A stretch of 64,000 bases of DNA from NCBI GenBank assembly GCA_036676195.1, contig JAKFDK010000002.1, positions 19,468 through 83,467 of the forward strand. Direction: 5' to 3'. The notes under the pieces are model-generated. The model was not told the origin of the DNA. It searched no databases and worked only from the letters and a program-made list of their open reading frames with translations. The position numbers and the translations under genes were made by a program. This stretch comes from JAKFDK01 sp036676195 (GTDB lineage Bacteria; Bacillota; Sulfobacillia; Symbiobacteriales; ZC4RG38). Within the stretch, counting starts at the first letter, position 1. Every line of letters starts with the position of its first letter. Shown here in pieces: positions 42,033-50,449 of the stretch.

Positions 42033-42210
42033 GAAGGATCTCTACCCTCCTGATCCACGTGATCTGTTCCGGCCGGGGGGGCGCCTCACTGGTAGAATAC
42101 CCGCCCCTCTGCCCCTTGTCCAGACATGGTGCCATCAGAGCTGCCCAATGCTTTCCGCTTGCGGCCCCACCAGCCCGGACGATACGCTGAAGGGTGGGAG
42201 GGCGCCGTAT

Positions 42211-43071
42211 ATGTTGCATCCAATGCTGCTCACAGACGCTCCCACCGCCTTTAACGACCCGAATTGGCTATGGGAAATGAAATTTGACGGCATCCGCTGC
42301 CTGGCCGTCATCCATGCCGGCGATGTCCAGTTGTTGACCCGGCGCTGCAAGGATATGACCGCTCAGTTTCCCGAGGTATCAACGGCACTCCGGACCCTGA
42401 TCGCCGGCCAGCCGGCCATTCTGGACGGAGAACTGATCTGCCCGGCGGCGGACGGACGGCCCGACTTTTTCCCCGTGATCCGGCGCCTGGGTCTGAGCGA
42501 CCCGGTCCGAATCACCCGGGCGGCCGTCGGCCATCCGGCCTGTTTGCTGGTATTCGATGTCTTGGAACTGGGCGGGACCCGCCTCACCGCCAAACCACTG
42601 GAGGAGCGCAAGGCGATTCTGGCCGCCGCCCTGCCGCCCAGCCCTACCGTGCAGGTGGTGCCGACCTGGCCCGGCACCGCCGGCTGTACTCTGGCCGAGA
42701 CGGTGGCCGCGCGGGATCTGGAGGGGTTGGTGGCCAAACGCCTGGGCAGTCCGTACCGGCCCGGTGCCCGCTCCCGGGACTGGATCAAGGTCAAGCAATG
42801 GAAGCAGGCCGAACTCACCCTGCTCGCTGTCCGCCATAAGCCGTTCGGTTGCCTGGTCGGTCAGCCCGGCGGACCCCCGCTGGGTGTGGTGGAGCTGGGC
42901 TGGCAGGCAGAGGATATGCAGGTGATCATGCGCCTGCTGCCTGACCTGAAGAACCGGGAAGCCGGGGGACTGATCTGGCTCAAACCCTACCTGCGCCTGC
43001 AGATCCGGCACCGGACCACACCGCAGGGACAGTTGCGGGAAGCGGTTTTCGCCGGCTTTGCCCTGCCATGA
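42211..43071 (+). CDS. Minimal ATP-dependent DNA ligase
   Basis: 286 aa. Motif I is EMKFDGIRCL with the AMP-accepting Lys at about residue 24, motif III LLVFDVLELGG, motif IV LEGLVAKRLGSPY, and motif V DWIKVKQ. A short OB-fold domain follows (about 200-286). The size equals the ligase core of LigD without polymerase and phosphoesterase parts. No ku gene is nearby, so end joining is not indicated; repair of nicks, perhaps in spores, is possible. The ATG at 42211 has GGGAGGG 8 bases upstream. Confidence 0.87.
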   Translation: MLHPMLLTDAPTAFNDPNWLWEMKFDGIRCLAVIHAGDVQLLTRRCKDMTAQFPEVSTALRTLIAGQPAILDGELICPAADGRPDFFPVIRRLGLSDPVRITRAAVGHPACLLVFDVLELGGTRLTAKPLEERKAILAAALPPSPTVQVVPTWPGTAGCTLAETVAARDLEGLVAKRLGSPYRPGARSRDWIKVKQWKQAELTLLAVRHKPFGCLVGQPGGPPLGVVELGWQAEDMQVIMRLLPDLKNREAGGLIWLKPYLRLQIRHRTTPQGQLREAVFAGFALP

Positions 43072-43116
43072 CCGGTAAACCGGCGGACCTTTACGGCCTG
43101 GATTCACCCCCACTAT

Positions 43117-43152
43117 ACTGGCGTTCCCAAAGACGGGAGCGCCAGTTTTTTT
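43117..43152 (+). terminator. Rho-independent terminator after the ligase gene
   Basis: ACTGGCGTTCCC / GGGAGCGCCAGT (one mismatch pair) with loop AAAGAC and a T7 tail. A second GC-rich hairpin (about 43160-43186) follows and may end the convergent gene. Confidence 0.88.
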
Positions 43153-43186
43153 GATCTGCCGGGAGGGGCGCCGCGCCCCCTCCCGC

Positions 43187-43543
43187 CTATTGCCAGAAGG
43201 CCGCCCCGTGCAGCAAGCCCCGTACAACCAGTGTGGCCACCAGGACCGCCAGGGTCAGGACCGAACCGCCGCTCTCACCGAGGTCCCACAGCCCCAGAGT
43301 CAGCCAGCGCACCAGACGGCGCACCGCACCCTCCATGGTGGCCGGCGGGCAGTAACGGCGGCGGAGGGTATACTCCCATTGCGTCACCCGGCACTGCCCC
43401 TGGTTGGCGGCCATGCCCCAGGCCGGAGCAATAATGAGGTTGCTGTGCACCCACCAGGGCAACCAGGGCGATACCAGGACCGCTGCAAAGTAGAACACAT
43501 GCACGGCTGCCAGGGCATCGGCCGCCAGGCGGTAACGAACCAT
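43187..43543 (-). CDS. Small membrane protein, DUF2784-like
   Basis: 118 aa with a GGAGGGGGG site 8 bases before the ATG. Hydrophobic segments lie at about 10-32 (AVHVFYFAAVLVSPWL), 35-48 and 92-112. The middle section CRVTQWEYTLRRRYCPP resembles the conserved C-P-T-x-x-E-x-x-L-R part of DUF2784 membrane proteins, in diverged form. Function unknown. The upstream glucosaminidase gene is on the same strand, 21 bases away, so the two are probably cotranscribed. Confidence 0.55.
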   Translation of the reverse strand: MVRYRLAADALAAVHVFYFAAVLVSPWLPWWVHSNLIIAPAWGMAANQGQCRVTQWEYTLRRRYCPPATMEGAVRRLVRWLTLGLWDLGESGGSVLTLAVLVATLVVRGLLHGAAFWQ

Positions 43544-43564
43544 GCGGCCACCCCCCCTCCATGT

Positions 43565-44206
43565 TTACGCCCCCAGTCTCAGGTCCAAACCAGGCGGCTC
43601 CGCTGTCCAAATGGCGTTGCGGCCCTTCTCATAGCCCAACGCCACCAGCAGGTCAAAAACCGGGTCTACGGCGCGCAGGCGCCCGTCGGCGGGGATGACC
43701 CCCTGCACCACCGGCTGGCCGTTCACGGAGATGACGGCAGTCCGGGGCCGCACCGTCTCCCACAGGCGCACCATCCAGTCGGCGATGCGCGGCAGGTATT
43801 GCGGATCGGTCGCCCAACCGAACTGCCAGACCTTCAGGCCATAAAGCAACGGGTCCTGGGCATAGGCCAGGGCGGGGGCATAGAATTCGCTGGTCAGGAG
43901 CGCCTCGTAACACTGCAGGAAATGCGCAAAGTCCGGAAAGGCCGCAAAGGCATCCTGCACCCGATTGGCCGGTGCATACTCCCACGTGCCCATGATCACC
44001 GGCTGTGCGCCATAGGCCCGCTGCCACTCCGCAAACTTGAGGCCGGCAAAGTTATGGCCGCGCTCAGCTAGCCCGGACAGGCCGCCGTCGGCATTCCAGG
44101 CTTCATGGGCCATTTGCGCACTGGCAAAACGAGCGGGAATCCGGGATCGGACTTCCAGGGCGTTGAGCAGAGGCAGGTGCGCGGTGGTCCACTCGTAAAC
44201 GTTCAT
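43565..44206 (-). CDS. GH73 glucosaminidase-domain protein
   Basis: 213 aa. SRIPARFASAQMAHEAWNAD holds the catalytic Glu of the FlgJ/LytG-type N-acetylglucosaminidase family. GHNFAGLKFAEWQRAYG and FAHFLQCYEALL are the next family blocks. The C-terminal 55 residues (AVISVNGQPVVQGVIPADGR) resemble the copper-amine-oxidase-like strand motif often fused to wall enzymes. There is no signal peptide from the ATG at 44206 (AAGGAG 9 bases upstream), unusual for a wall hydrolase; release by a holin-like route or phage origin is possible. Confidence 0.78.
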   Translation of the reverse strand: MNVYEWTTAHLPLLNALEVRSRIPARFASAQMAHEAWNADGGLSGLAERGHNFAGLKFAEWQRAYGAQPVIMGTWEYAPANRVQDAFAAFPDFAHFLQCYEALLTSEFYAPALAYAQDPLLYGLKVWQFGWATDPQYLPRIADWMVRLWETVRPRTAVISVNGQPVVQGVIPADGRLRAVDPVFDLLVALGYEKGRNAIWTAEPPGLDLRLGA

Positions 44207-44266
44207 ACCGGCATACTCCTTATCTGCAGACAACACGGCCGGCAGTCACCGCCAGCCGTCGGCCGA

Positions 44267-44815
44267 TTAGAGTTCCCGGGCATCCAGCCAGAATCCGTAC
44301 TGGCGTAACTGCCGCCTGCGCTCCCGGTAGTCGGGCAATACCCCGGCCACCAGCCGCCAGAACGCCGGGCCGTGGGGGGGGAATAATCCCTTCAGGTGAC
44401 AAATTTCGTGTACCAGTACATATTCCAGCAGCTCATGGGGTCCACCCCGTAAACGCTCAGAGATATAAATATTTCGGGTAACCAAGCTACACGAGCCCCA
44501 GCGTCGTTTTTGCCGCTTGAACCGTACCCGATTCAGAGCAAAACCGTAGTGGCAGCGGTTCAGTTCCACGGCCCACCGCTGCAGCCCCTCGTCGTCGGTC
44601 ACCCCCGACGGTGTCAGGCCGGCCGGCCGCACCGGCTCCGGCCGGCTGACCGCCTGCCGCAACAGCTTGTCAGTCAGAATGCGGATGTGTTCCCGGGCCA
44701 GCTCCGGGGACAGCCGGCTGGAGATATACAGGACCAGCTCATTTCCTTTGATCCGCCCGGAACTGTTCTTTTTATCTTTGTATAGTATGCGGATATTCTC
44801 AGGCGTGATCACCAA
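44267..44815 (-). CDS. YgjP-family (DUF45) zinc metallopeptidase
   Basis: 182 aa. The zinc motif HExxH is in LEYVLVHEICHLKGLFPPHG, and RFKRQKRRWGSCSLVTRNIY is the typical W-G-S-C segment of YgjP/M48-like proteins. It is thought to be a cytoplasmic peptidase; in other hosts members sit beside type I restriction systems or are free-standing. The GTG at 44815 overlaps the end of the endonuclease-III-like gene by 17 bases, so the pair is coupled. Confidence 0.85.
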   Translation of the reverse strand: MVITPENIRILYKDKKNSSGRIKGNELVLYISSRLSPELAREHIRILTDKLLRQAVSRPEPVRPAGLTPSGVTDDEGLQRWAVELNRCHYGFALNRVRFKRQKRRWGSCSLVTRNIYISERLRGGPHELLEYVLVHEICHLKGLFPPHGPAFWRLVAGVLPDYRERRRQLRQYGFWLDAREL

Positions 44816-45494
44816 CTGTTAACCCCACTTTCGGGCACGCATCCTGCAGGGGGCAGTTCAGGCACTTCGGTCGTCGCTTCAGGCACAACTGGTTGCCCAG
44901 GGCCACCAGTTGTGCATGGTAGTCGTTATACAGAAAGACGTCAGCGGGCAGGTGGGTATGGAAGAGCACCTGCATGGCGGCGTAGAGCGTATCCGGCGTA
45001 GCCACCAACCCCAGCCGGTACAGGAGCCGCCTGGTGTAGGCGTCCACCACCATGACCGGGCGCCCGGCGGCGTAGCAGCCAATGGAGTCGGCCGTTTCCG
45101 GCCCCACCCCGGGCAGGCGCAGCAACTCCTCCCTCAGCCGCGGCCAGGGCTGATCCAGCATGGCCTGCAGGTCCCCACCATAGCGGTCTACCACATGTTG
45201 GGCAAAGAACTGAATGCGCCCGGCCTTTTGCCGCCAGTAACCGGCCGAACGCACGCACGCCTCGACCTGCGGCCGAGGTGCGGCCGCCAGGGCCGCCGGT
45301 ACCAGCAGCCCGGCTGCCCGCAACTGATTCACAGCCCGGAAGGCATTCACCCAGGCCACATTCTGCACCAGGTAGGCCCCCATCACGACTTCGAAGGCCC
45401 CTTCATCCGCCGGCCACCACTCCCGGTGGCCGAAATGTTGCCACAGCCGGTCATAGATGAGTTGCAACCGACCGGTAAGATCTTCCACAGCCAT
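44799..45494 (-). CDS. Endonuclease-III-like DNA glycosylase with 4Fe-4S cluster
   Basis: 231 aa, HhH-GPD superfamily. LPGVGPETADSIGCYAAGRP is the helix-hairpin-helix and MVVDAYTRRLL carries the catalytic Asp. The cluster is C-x6-C-x2-C-x5-C (CLKRRPKCLNCPLQDAC). The Lys of true endonuclease III in the hairpin is replaced (GPETAD), so a monofunctional glycosylase such as the MagIII type (3-methyladenine) is more likely. The ATG at 45494 has AGGAGGG 6 bases upstream. It lies in a neighbourhood with uvsE and a DNA ligase. Confidence 0.85.
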   Translation of the reverse strand: MAVEDLTGRLQLIYDRLWQHFGHREWWPADEGAFEVVMGAYLVQNVAWVNAFRAVNQLRAAGLLVPAALAAAPRPQVEACVRSAGYWRQKAGRIQFFAQHVVDRYGGDLQAMLDQPWPRLREELLRLPGVGPETADSIGCYAAGRPVMVVDAYTRRLLYRLGLVATPDTLYAAMQVLFHTHLPADVFLYNDYHAQLVALGNQLCLKRRPKCLNCPLQDACPKVGLTVGDHA

Positions 45495-45574
45495 CGGCCA
45501 CCCTCCTGTCATGCAGCACTACCTATTTGACCGCGGCCGGCCGCTGACCCTGCCACCGCCGCGGGTAAGCGAAC

Positions 45575-45609
45575 AGCGTGGTCCCGGGAGTAACCCCCGG
45601 GACCACGCT
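45575..45609. terminator. Hairpin between the glycosylase and TagO-type genes
   Basis: AGCGTGGTCCCGGG and its perfect complement around AGTAAC; it lies 36 bases past the leftward stop at 45645. Followed by GTATGG rightward, with no T run on either side. Confidence 0.65.
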
Positions 45610-45644
45610 GTATGGTGCCGCACCCCCGCTGGATGCAGGGCCGG

Positions 45645-46655
45645 CTACTGCCGCAGAGCCAGGCCCAGCCCGGCGGCGCTCAGGGCCATGGCCATCAGCA
45701 TAAAGATCAGCACTGTCTCCATGGTGTTAAAGCCCCGGCGTTTCAGCAAGTCAAAACTATGCTCGCGGTCGCCCACCGACAGTGCCTGCACAAAGCTTCG
45801 GCCCTTCCACATTCGGCGCGCCACCACGAACACCCCGTTCAGCACCGGCAGGCCCAGGGCAAACAGTGGCACCACCAGACCTGCCACCGTCGCTGTTTTA
45901 AAATAACCGGAGAGGGAAACGGCTGCCAGGGTAAAGCCCAGAAAATTCGAGCCGGCATCGCCCATAAAAATCCTGGCTGGCGGGAAGTTATAGCGCAGGA
46001 AGCCAATGCAGGCGCCCATCAGGGCGGCAACCCAGACAGCCGTATTGATCTGTCCCAGCACCAGCGCCACGATGGTCAGGGTGAAGGTGGCCACCCCGAC
46101 CACGCCGGCGGCCAATCCGTCCAGGCCATCAATAAAGTTCACCGCATTGGTCATTCCGACCAGCCAGCAAACGGTGAGGGGAATGTCCAGCCAGTCCGGC
46201 AGAAAAACCACACCGCCCAGCGGATTGGAAACATAATTCATGTTTATCCCGGCCGCCACCAGCAGCGCCGCCGGTACAAACTGACCCAGCAGTTTGGGCA
46301 CAGCCGGCAGATCCCGGCCACGGCTCTTGGCATAATCGTCGAGCAGGCCAACCAGAAATGCCAGCATCGCCCCAACCGGTAACACCCACCGGGGTGCGGT
46401 GGCCGGGGCCGGTCCGCCGCCTGCGCCCATCACCGCCACCACCGGCGCCCCCGGTGCCAGTAACAGGCCGCTCAGCAGCACGGGCAGTAACATGCCCAGC
46501 CCGCCCAGCAGGGGCGTGGGCACCTCATGGGTCTTGCGCCCGCCGGGCCGGTCCAGCAGGCCGGTACGCCGCGCCAGCTCCATGACCCGCGGAATCAACC
46601 AAAGGGTCAGCACAAGGGATAGCACCCAGCTCCCCACTACACGCAAACTGCTCAA
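45645..46655 (-). CDS. tagO: Undecaprenyl-phosphate HexNAc-1-phosphate transferase (TagO/WecA type)
   Basis: 336 aa, about ten membrane helices. GLLDRPGGRKTHEVPTPLLGG, the Asp pair in VGLLDDY, NFIDGLDGLAAG, RIFMGDAGSNFLGF and the EHSFDLLKRRG loop are all family motifs. It transfers GlcNAc-1-phosphate from UDP-GlcNAc to the lipid carrier, starting teichoic acid, teichuronic acid or another envelope polymer. The TTG start at 46655 is preceded by GCGAGGGAA. No partner wall-polymer gene is beside it. Confidence 0.87.
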   Translation of the reverse strand: MSSLRVVGSWVLSLVLTLWLIPRVMELARRTGLLDRPGGRKTHEVPTPLLGGLGMLLPVLLSGLLLAPGAPVVAVMGAGGGPAPATAPRWVLPVGAMLAFLVGLLDDYAKSRGRDLPAVPKLLGQFVPAALLVAAGINMNYVSNPLGGVVFLPDWLDIPLTVCWLVGMTNAVNFIDGLDGLAAGVVGVATFTLTIVALVLGQINTAVWVAALMGACIGFLRYNFPPARIFMGDAGSNFLGFTLAAVSLSGYFKTATVAGLVVPLFALGLPVLNGVFVVARRMWKGRSFVQALSVGDREHSFDLLKRRGFNTMETVLIFMLMAMALSAAGLGLALRQ

Positions 46656-46754
46656 GGCCGGTTCCCTCGCTCCTGTATCCGGTTGTTCCGTTAACAGGGT
46701 TAATTGGCCGCAGCCACCCGACCTCCCTGCTGCGAGTTGCGCAACTTTCGTTGC

Positions 46755-47342
46755 TTAAAGCAGATTCTCGGTGGCGTTTACCAGCACCAGGGCAGCCAGC
46801 ATGGGCAGTAAGGTAGGCACCGCCACGGTGGCAAACGCCGCCGTCACCGCCAGAGCACCCAACTGTAGCCATACGCCCAGGGTATAGCCCGGGTGCATCA
46901 GAAACAGGCGGGCCGACCGCGCCAGTGCCGTCATGACCCCGCAGTTTTCCCGCACCAGGATCGGCAATGCATAGGTGCTCGCCAGCCAAAACAGCACGTA
47001 TAATCCCAGTTGCGTAAAGAAGAAGGCAGCGGCCACCACCGTCCGTACCTGCCCCCAGAACAGCCAGCCCGACACAGGCAGGTAGCCCAGTCCAACCGCC
47101 AGCAAGGCCAGCAGAGTGGCCCGCACGCCATAGCGGGAAAAGCCCCGCAGCATGTCGCGCAGCCCGGCCTCTCTCCCGGCCACCAGATTCTCTGCCAGCG
47201 CCACACAGCCGACCAACGCACCGGGGGCTGTCACCAGGGGCAGGCTCAGGGCAGCGGCAGTCAGGCTGCCCACAGCCACCAGAGGCAAACCCGTATAAGC
47301 CTCATGGGCCGATTTGCGCAGCACAAAACCCAGCGGCTTCAT
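46755..47342 (-). CDS. DUF624 (YesL-like) membrane protein
   Basis: 195 aa with five hydrophobic segments. Members of this family accompany sugar ABC transporters in Firmicutes (YesL beside YesMNOPQ). The pattern matches: helices LPLVAVGSLTAAALSLPLVT, YGVRATLLALLAVGLGYLP, VVAAAFFFTQLGLYVLFW, then a cytosolic RSARLFLMHPG before the last pair. It lies 21 bases behind the transporter ATPase gene and is the last gene of that operon. The role is unproven; assembly or regulation of the transporter is suggested. Confidence 0.75.
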   Translation of the reverse strand: MKPLGFVLRKSAHEAYTGLPLVAVGSLTAAALSLPLVTAPGALVGCVALAENLVAGREAGLRDMLRGFSRYGVRATLLALLAVGLGYLPVSGWLFWGQVRTVVAAAFFFTQLGLYVLFWLASTYALPILVRENCGVMTALARSARLFLMHPGYTLGVWLQLGALAVTAAFATVAVPTLLPMLAALVLVNATENLL

Positions 47343-47363
47343 GGCGACTTCCACCCCCGGCTG

Positions 47364-48476
47364 CTACAGGGCCTCTGTAGTCTGGGCCGAAAACAGATGC
47401 ATCTTACGCAGGTCAAACTCCAGGGCCACTTTGCCTGCACCCAGGCGGCTCTCCGGGTGGACGCGGGCAATTCCCTGTTCGGCGCCGACACCAAAGTAGA
47501 GCAAGACCTCGGAGCCCAGGTGTTCAATCACCCGCACATTCACCGTCGGCCGCACCCCATCTCGGACCTGACCGGCCACCAGGGCCGGGTCATGAATATC
47601 CTCTGGCCGCAACCCGAAAATAACCTCCTGGCCCGCATGGGGTCGGTAGCGCGCCACCCGGTCAGCGGGAATGGACAGCAGCATCTGCTCCACGCGCACC
47701 TCCAGGCCGTCCCCCACCGTTGCCAGCCGGCCGCGCCACAGGTTCATGGGCGGGTTGCCGATAAAGCTGGCCACAAAGGTGTTCCTGGGCTGCTGGTACA
47801 GGTTCTGGGGCGTATCCACCTGTTGGATCTTACCGCCGTCCATCACCACAATGCGCTGGCCCAGGGTCATGGCCTCGATCTGGTCATGGGTCACGTAGAT
47901 CACTGTTGTCTGCAGCCGCTGGTGCAATTCTGCCAGTTCAACCCGCATCTGCACCCGCAGCTTGGCATCGAGGTTGGACAGGGGTTCATCGAACAGAAAC
48001 ACCCTCGGGTTGCGGACAATCGCCCGGCCCACCGCCACCCGCTGCCGCTGGCCACCGGAAAGTTCTTTGGGCCTGCGGTCCAGCAGGTGGCCGATGTCCA
48101 GCATCTGCGCCGCTCGGGCAATCTTGGCCTCGATCTCCGTCTTGGGCCGGCCCAGGTTGGTCAGGCCGAAGGCCAGATTCTCCCGTACCGTCATGTGTGG
48201 ATACAGGGCGTAATCCTGGAACACCATGGCAATGTCCCGTTCGCCGGGCCGGACCTTGTTCACGATCCGGTCACCGATCAGGATATCGCCCGCTGTCTGC
48301 CGCTCCAGGCCTGCCACCATGCGCAGGGTAGTGGTCTTGCCGCAGCCCGAAGGACCGACGAAGACGGTAAACTGTCCGTCCGGAATCGTCAGGTTGGCCT
48401 TATCTACGGCCAGGACACAGCCTCGCTGCGCATCCGTAAACTCCTTGGTGACGCCTTGCAGAGTCACGCTGGCCAT
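47364..48476 (-). CDS. Sugar ABC transporter ATPase (MalK/UgpC/MsmX type)
   Basis: 370 aa. Walker A GPSGCGKTT, Q-loop VFQDYALYPHMTV, signature LSGGQRQRVAVGRAIV, Walker B VFLFDEPLSNLDAKLR and switch VTHDQIEAM occupy the first 240 residues. The rest forms the OB-fold regulatory domain of the MalK group (GLRPEDI). It powers uptake through the two permeases encoded upstream; MsmX-like ATPases often serve several sugar transporters in a cell. It starts 8 bases after the upstream permease stop. Confidence 0.92.
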   Translation of the reverse strand: MASVTLQGVTKEFTDAQRGCVLAVDKANLTIPDGQFTVFVGPSGCGKTTTLRMVAGLERQTAGDILIGDRIVNKVRPGERDIAMVFQDYALYPHMTVRENLAFGLTNLGRPKTEIEAKIARAAQMLDIGHLLDRRPKELSGGQRQRVAVGRAIVRNPRVFLFDEPLSNLDAKLRVQMRVELAELHQRLQTTVIYVTHDQIEAMTLGQRIVVMDGGKIQQVDTPQNLYQQPRNTFVASFIGNPPMNLWRGRLATVGDGLEVRVEQMLLSIPADRVARYRPHAGQEVIFGLRPEDIHDPALVAGQVRDGVRPTVNVRVIEHLGSEVLLYFGVGAEQGIARVHPESRLGAGKVALEFDLRKMHLFSAQTTEAL

Positions 48477-48483
48477 AAGTCTG

Positions 48484-49314
48484 TCACCCCTTCAGAGCGC
48501 CCACGGTGACGCCCTTCAAAAAATGTCGCTGGAAGGCAATAAATAAAATCGCAATGGGAATGGCCGCCAGCGCCGCGCCGGCCGTAATGGCCCCGTAATC
48601 AGTCGAGTTTTCAAAGCGGAACCCGGCCAGCCCGACCTGGATCATGCGTAGTTCCGGTTTGTTGGCCACCAGCAGCGGCCAGAAGAAGCTGTTGTAGTTG
48701 CCCACAAAGGTGAAAATTGCCAGCACAGCCAGCACCGGCCGCGCCATGGGTAGAATCACCTTGTACCAGATGCGGAACTCGCCGCAGGCATCGATGCGGG
48801 CCGCATCAATCAGCGTGCCGGGCAGGGTCGACATGAACTGTTTGACCAAGAAAATCGACCCGATGCTGACCATCCCCGGCACGATCAGGGCCAGGTAGCT
48901 GTCCTTCCACCCCAGGGTGCCCGTCACCAGCAGGTAATTGGGAATCAGGGTGACCTCACCCGGAATCATGATGGCGGCCAGCATCAGCCAGAACAGCTTG
49001 TCCCGGCCGGGGAATTTCAGTTTGGCAAAGGCGTAACCGGCCATGGCGGAAAACACCACGTTGGTCACGGTGATCACCCCGGCCACCAGCAGGCTGTTGC
49101 CCATCCAGCGCCAGAATGGCTTGCGCAGCAGGGTCACAAAGTTGTCCAGCACCGGCTGGACCGGCCACCACTCCGGTGGCATGCGGGTAATTGCATCCCC
49201 GCTCTTAAAGGCACCGGTCACCATCCAGTAGAGCGGCAGCAGAGTCACCACCGCCCACACGATCAGAATCCCGTAGGACAGTACCCAACCGAATTTCTGC
49301 ACTGGTCGCGACAC
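48484..49314 (-). CDS. Sugar ABC transporter permease, MalG type
   Basis: 276 aa, six membrane helices. The EAA loop is IDAARIDACGEFRIWYKVILP, and the N-terminal LLPLYWMVTGAFKS and the ending HFLKGVTVGALKG are typical of MalG/UgpE permeases. The GTG at 49314 has AAAAGGAGG upstream. It forms the channel with the MalF-type subunit encoded 65 bases upstream. Confidence 0.92.
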   Translation of the reverse strand: MSRPVQKFGWVLSYGILIVWAVVTLLPLYWMVTGAFKSGDAITRMPPEWWPVQPVLDNFVTLLRKPFWRWMGNSLLVAGVITVTNVVFSAMAGYAFAKLKFPGRDKLFWLMLAAIMIPGEVTLIPNYLLVTGTLGWKDSYLALIVPGMVSIGSIFLVKQFMSTLPGTLIDAARIDACGEFRIWYKVILPMARPVLAVLAIFTFVGNYNSFFWPLLVANKPELRMIQVGLAGFRFENSTDYGAITAGAALAAIPIAILFIAFQRHFLKGVTVGALKG

Positions 49315-49379
49315 GACGGGTACCTCCTTTTCTGCCCCGTCCGGACTGCCGTTGCTGCTCCCACCCCGCCCGGCCGACC

Positions 49380-50333
49380 TTAATATTCCACATCGGTGGC
49401 CAGGTACTTGTAGTTGAGCAGCGAGAGGGCAATAATCATCAGCCCCAGCACAAAGCTTTGGGCAGCAGCGGAGCCAAAGTTATACTGCTGAAAGGCTGTC
49501 TCGTAAATCAGATAGCCCAGGGTAATGGTACTGAAGTTGGGGCCGCCCTGGGTAAGCACGTACACATTGCCAAACACCTGAAACGCCCCGATGATGCCGG
49601 TAATAAACAGATAAACCGTTGTCGGCTTGATCAGTGGCCAGGTCACCTGCCAGAAGGTGGTCCAGGCGCTGGCGTTGTCCAGTTCCGCCGCCTCGTACAG
49701 ACTCTTGGGAATGCCGCCCAGGGCTGCGCAATACAGCACAATGGTGGCACCATGGGCACCCAGCACCGCCTGGAGAATCAGCGATATCATGGCGTACTGC
49801 GCATCGCCCAGCCAAACCTTGGGTGCGATCCCCAGCAGGCCCACCAGGTAGTTGAGCAGGCCGGAGATCGGGTCGAACATCCACAGCCAGACCAGGCTGA
49901 GGATAATGCCCGACGCCACCACCGGCAGGTAATAGGAAAACTTGAACAGGGTCTGCAGCCGGGCCGGCAGCCGTACGATCAGCACAGCCAGAAATAGGCT
50001 GGTCAGAATCCCGACCGGTACCGTGGCAAAGGTCCAGATCAGCGTGTTCTTTAACGCTTTCCAGTAAATGGGTGAAAACGTCATACTTGTAAAGATGTGA
50101 GTGTAGTTTTTGAGCCCGACCCACTGCGTGTTCATGACGCTGTACTTCTGAAAGCTGAGCAAGAACGCCCAGAACACCGGATAAGCCATGAACATCATAA
50201 ACAGCGCCACCGGCACCGCCACAAAAAAATACGCCCAGCCGTATTCTGCGACCCAATCACGGACCCGGCCGCCCGCCCGGCTCAACCAGCCGGCCTCGGG
50301 CGCTATGGTCTGAATGCGGTCAGATGCGGACAT
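49380..50333 (-). CDS. Sugar ABC transporter permease, MalF/UgpA type
   Basis: 317 aa, six membrane helices after a cytoplasmic N-terminus of about 35 residues. The EAA loop YEAAELDNASAWTTFWQVTWP and the preceding VLYCAALGGIPKSL are canonical. The ATG at 50333 has a run of seven G 5-6 bases upstream. It follows the binding-protein gene by 116 bases. Confidence 0.92.
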   Translation of the reverse strand: MSASDRIQTIAPEAGWLSRAGGRVRDWVAEYGWAYFFVAVPVALFMMFMAYPVFWAFLLSFQKYSVMNTQWVGLKNYTHIFTSMTFSPIYWKALKNTLIWTFATVPVGILTSLFLAVLIVRLPARLQTLFKFSYYLPVVASGIILSLVWLWMFDPISGLLNYLVGLLGIAPKVWLGDAQYAMISLILQAVLGAHGATIVLYCAALGGIPKSLYEAAELDNASAWTTFWQVTWPLIKPTTVYLFITGIIGAFQVFGNVYVLTQGGPNFSTITLGYLIYETAFQQYNFGSAAAQSFVLGLMIIALSLLNYKYLATDVEY

Positions 50334-50449
50334 ATTATTCCCCCCCAAACCCCACCGGCGCGGGCCGGCCGCCCAACTTTGGCAACGGCCCGCCTGATAC
50401 GGCAAGGGCGGCTGCTTTAGCCGCCCCCGCCATCCATCCTTATCGACGC

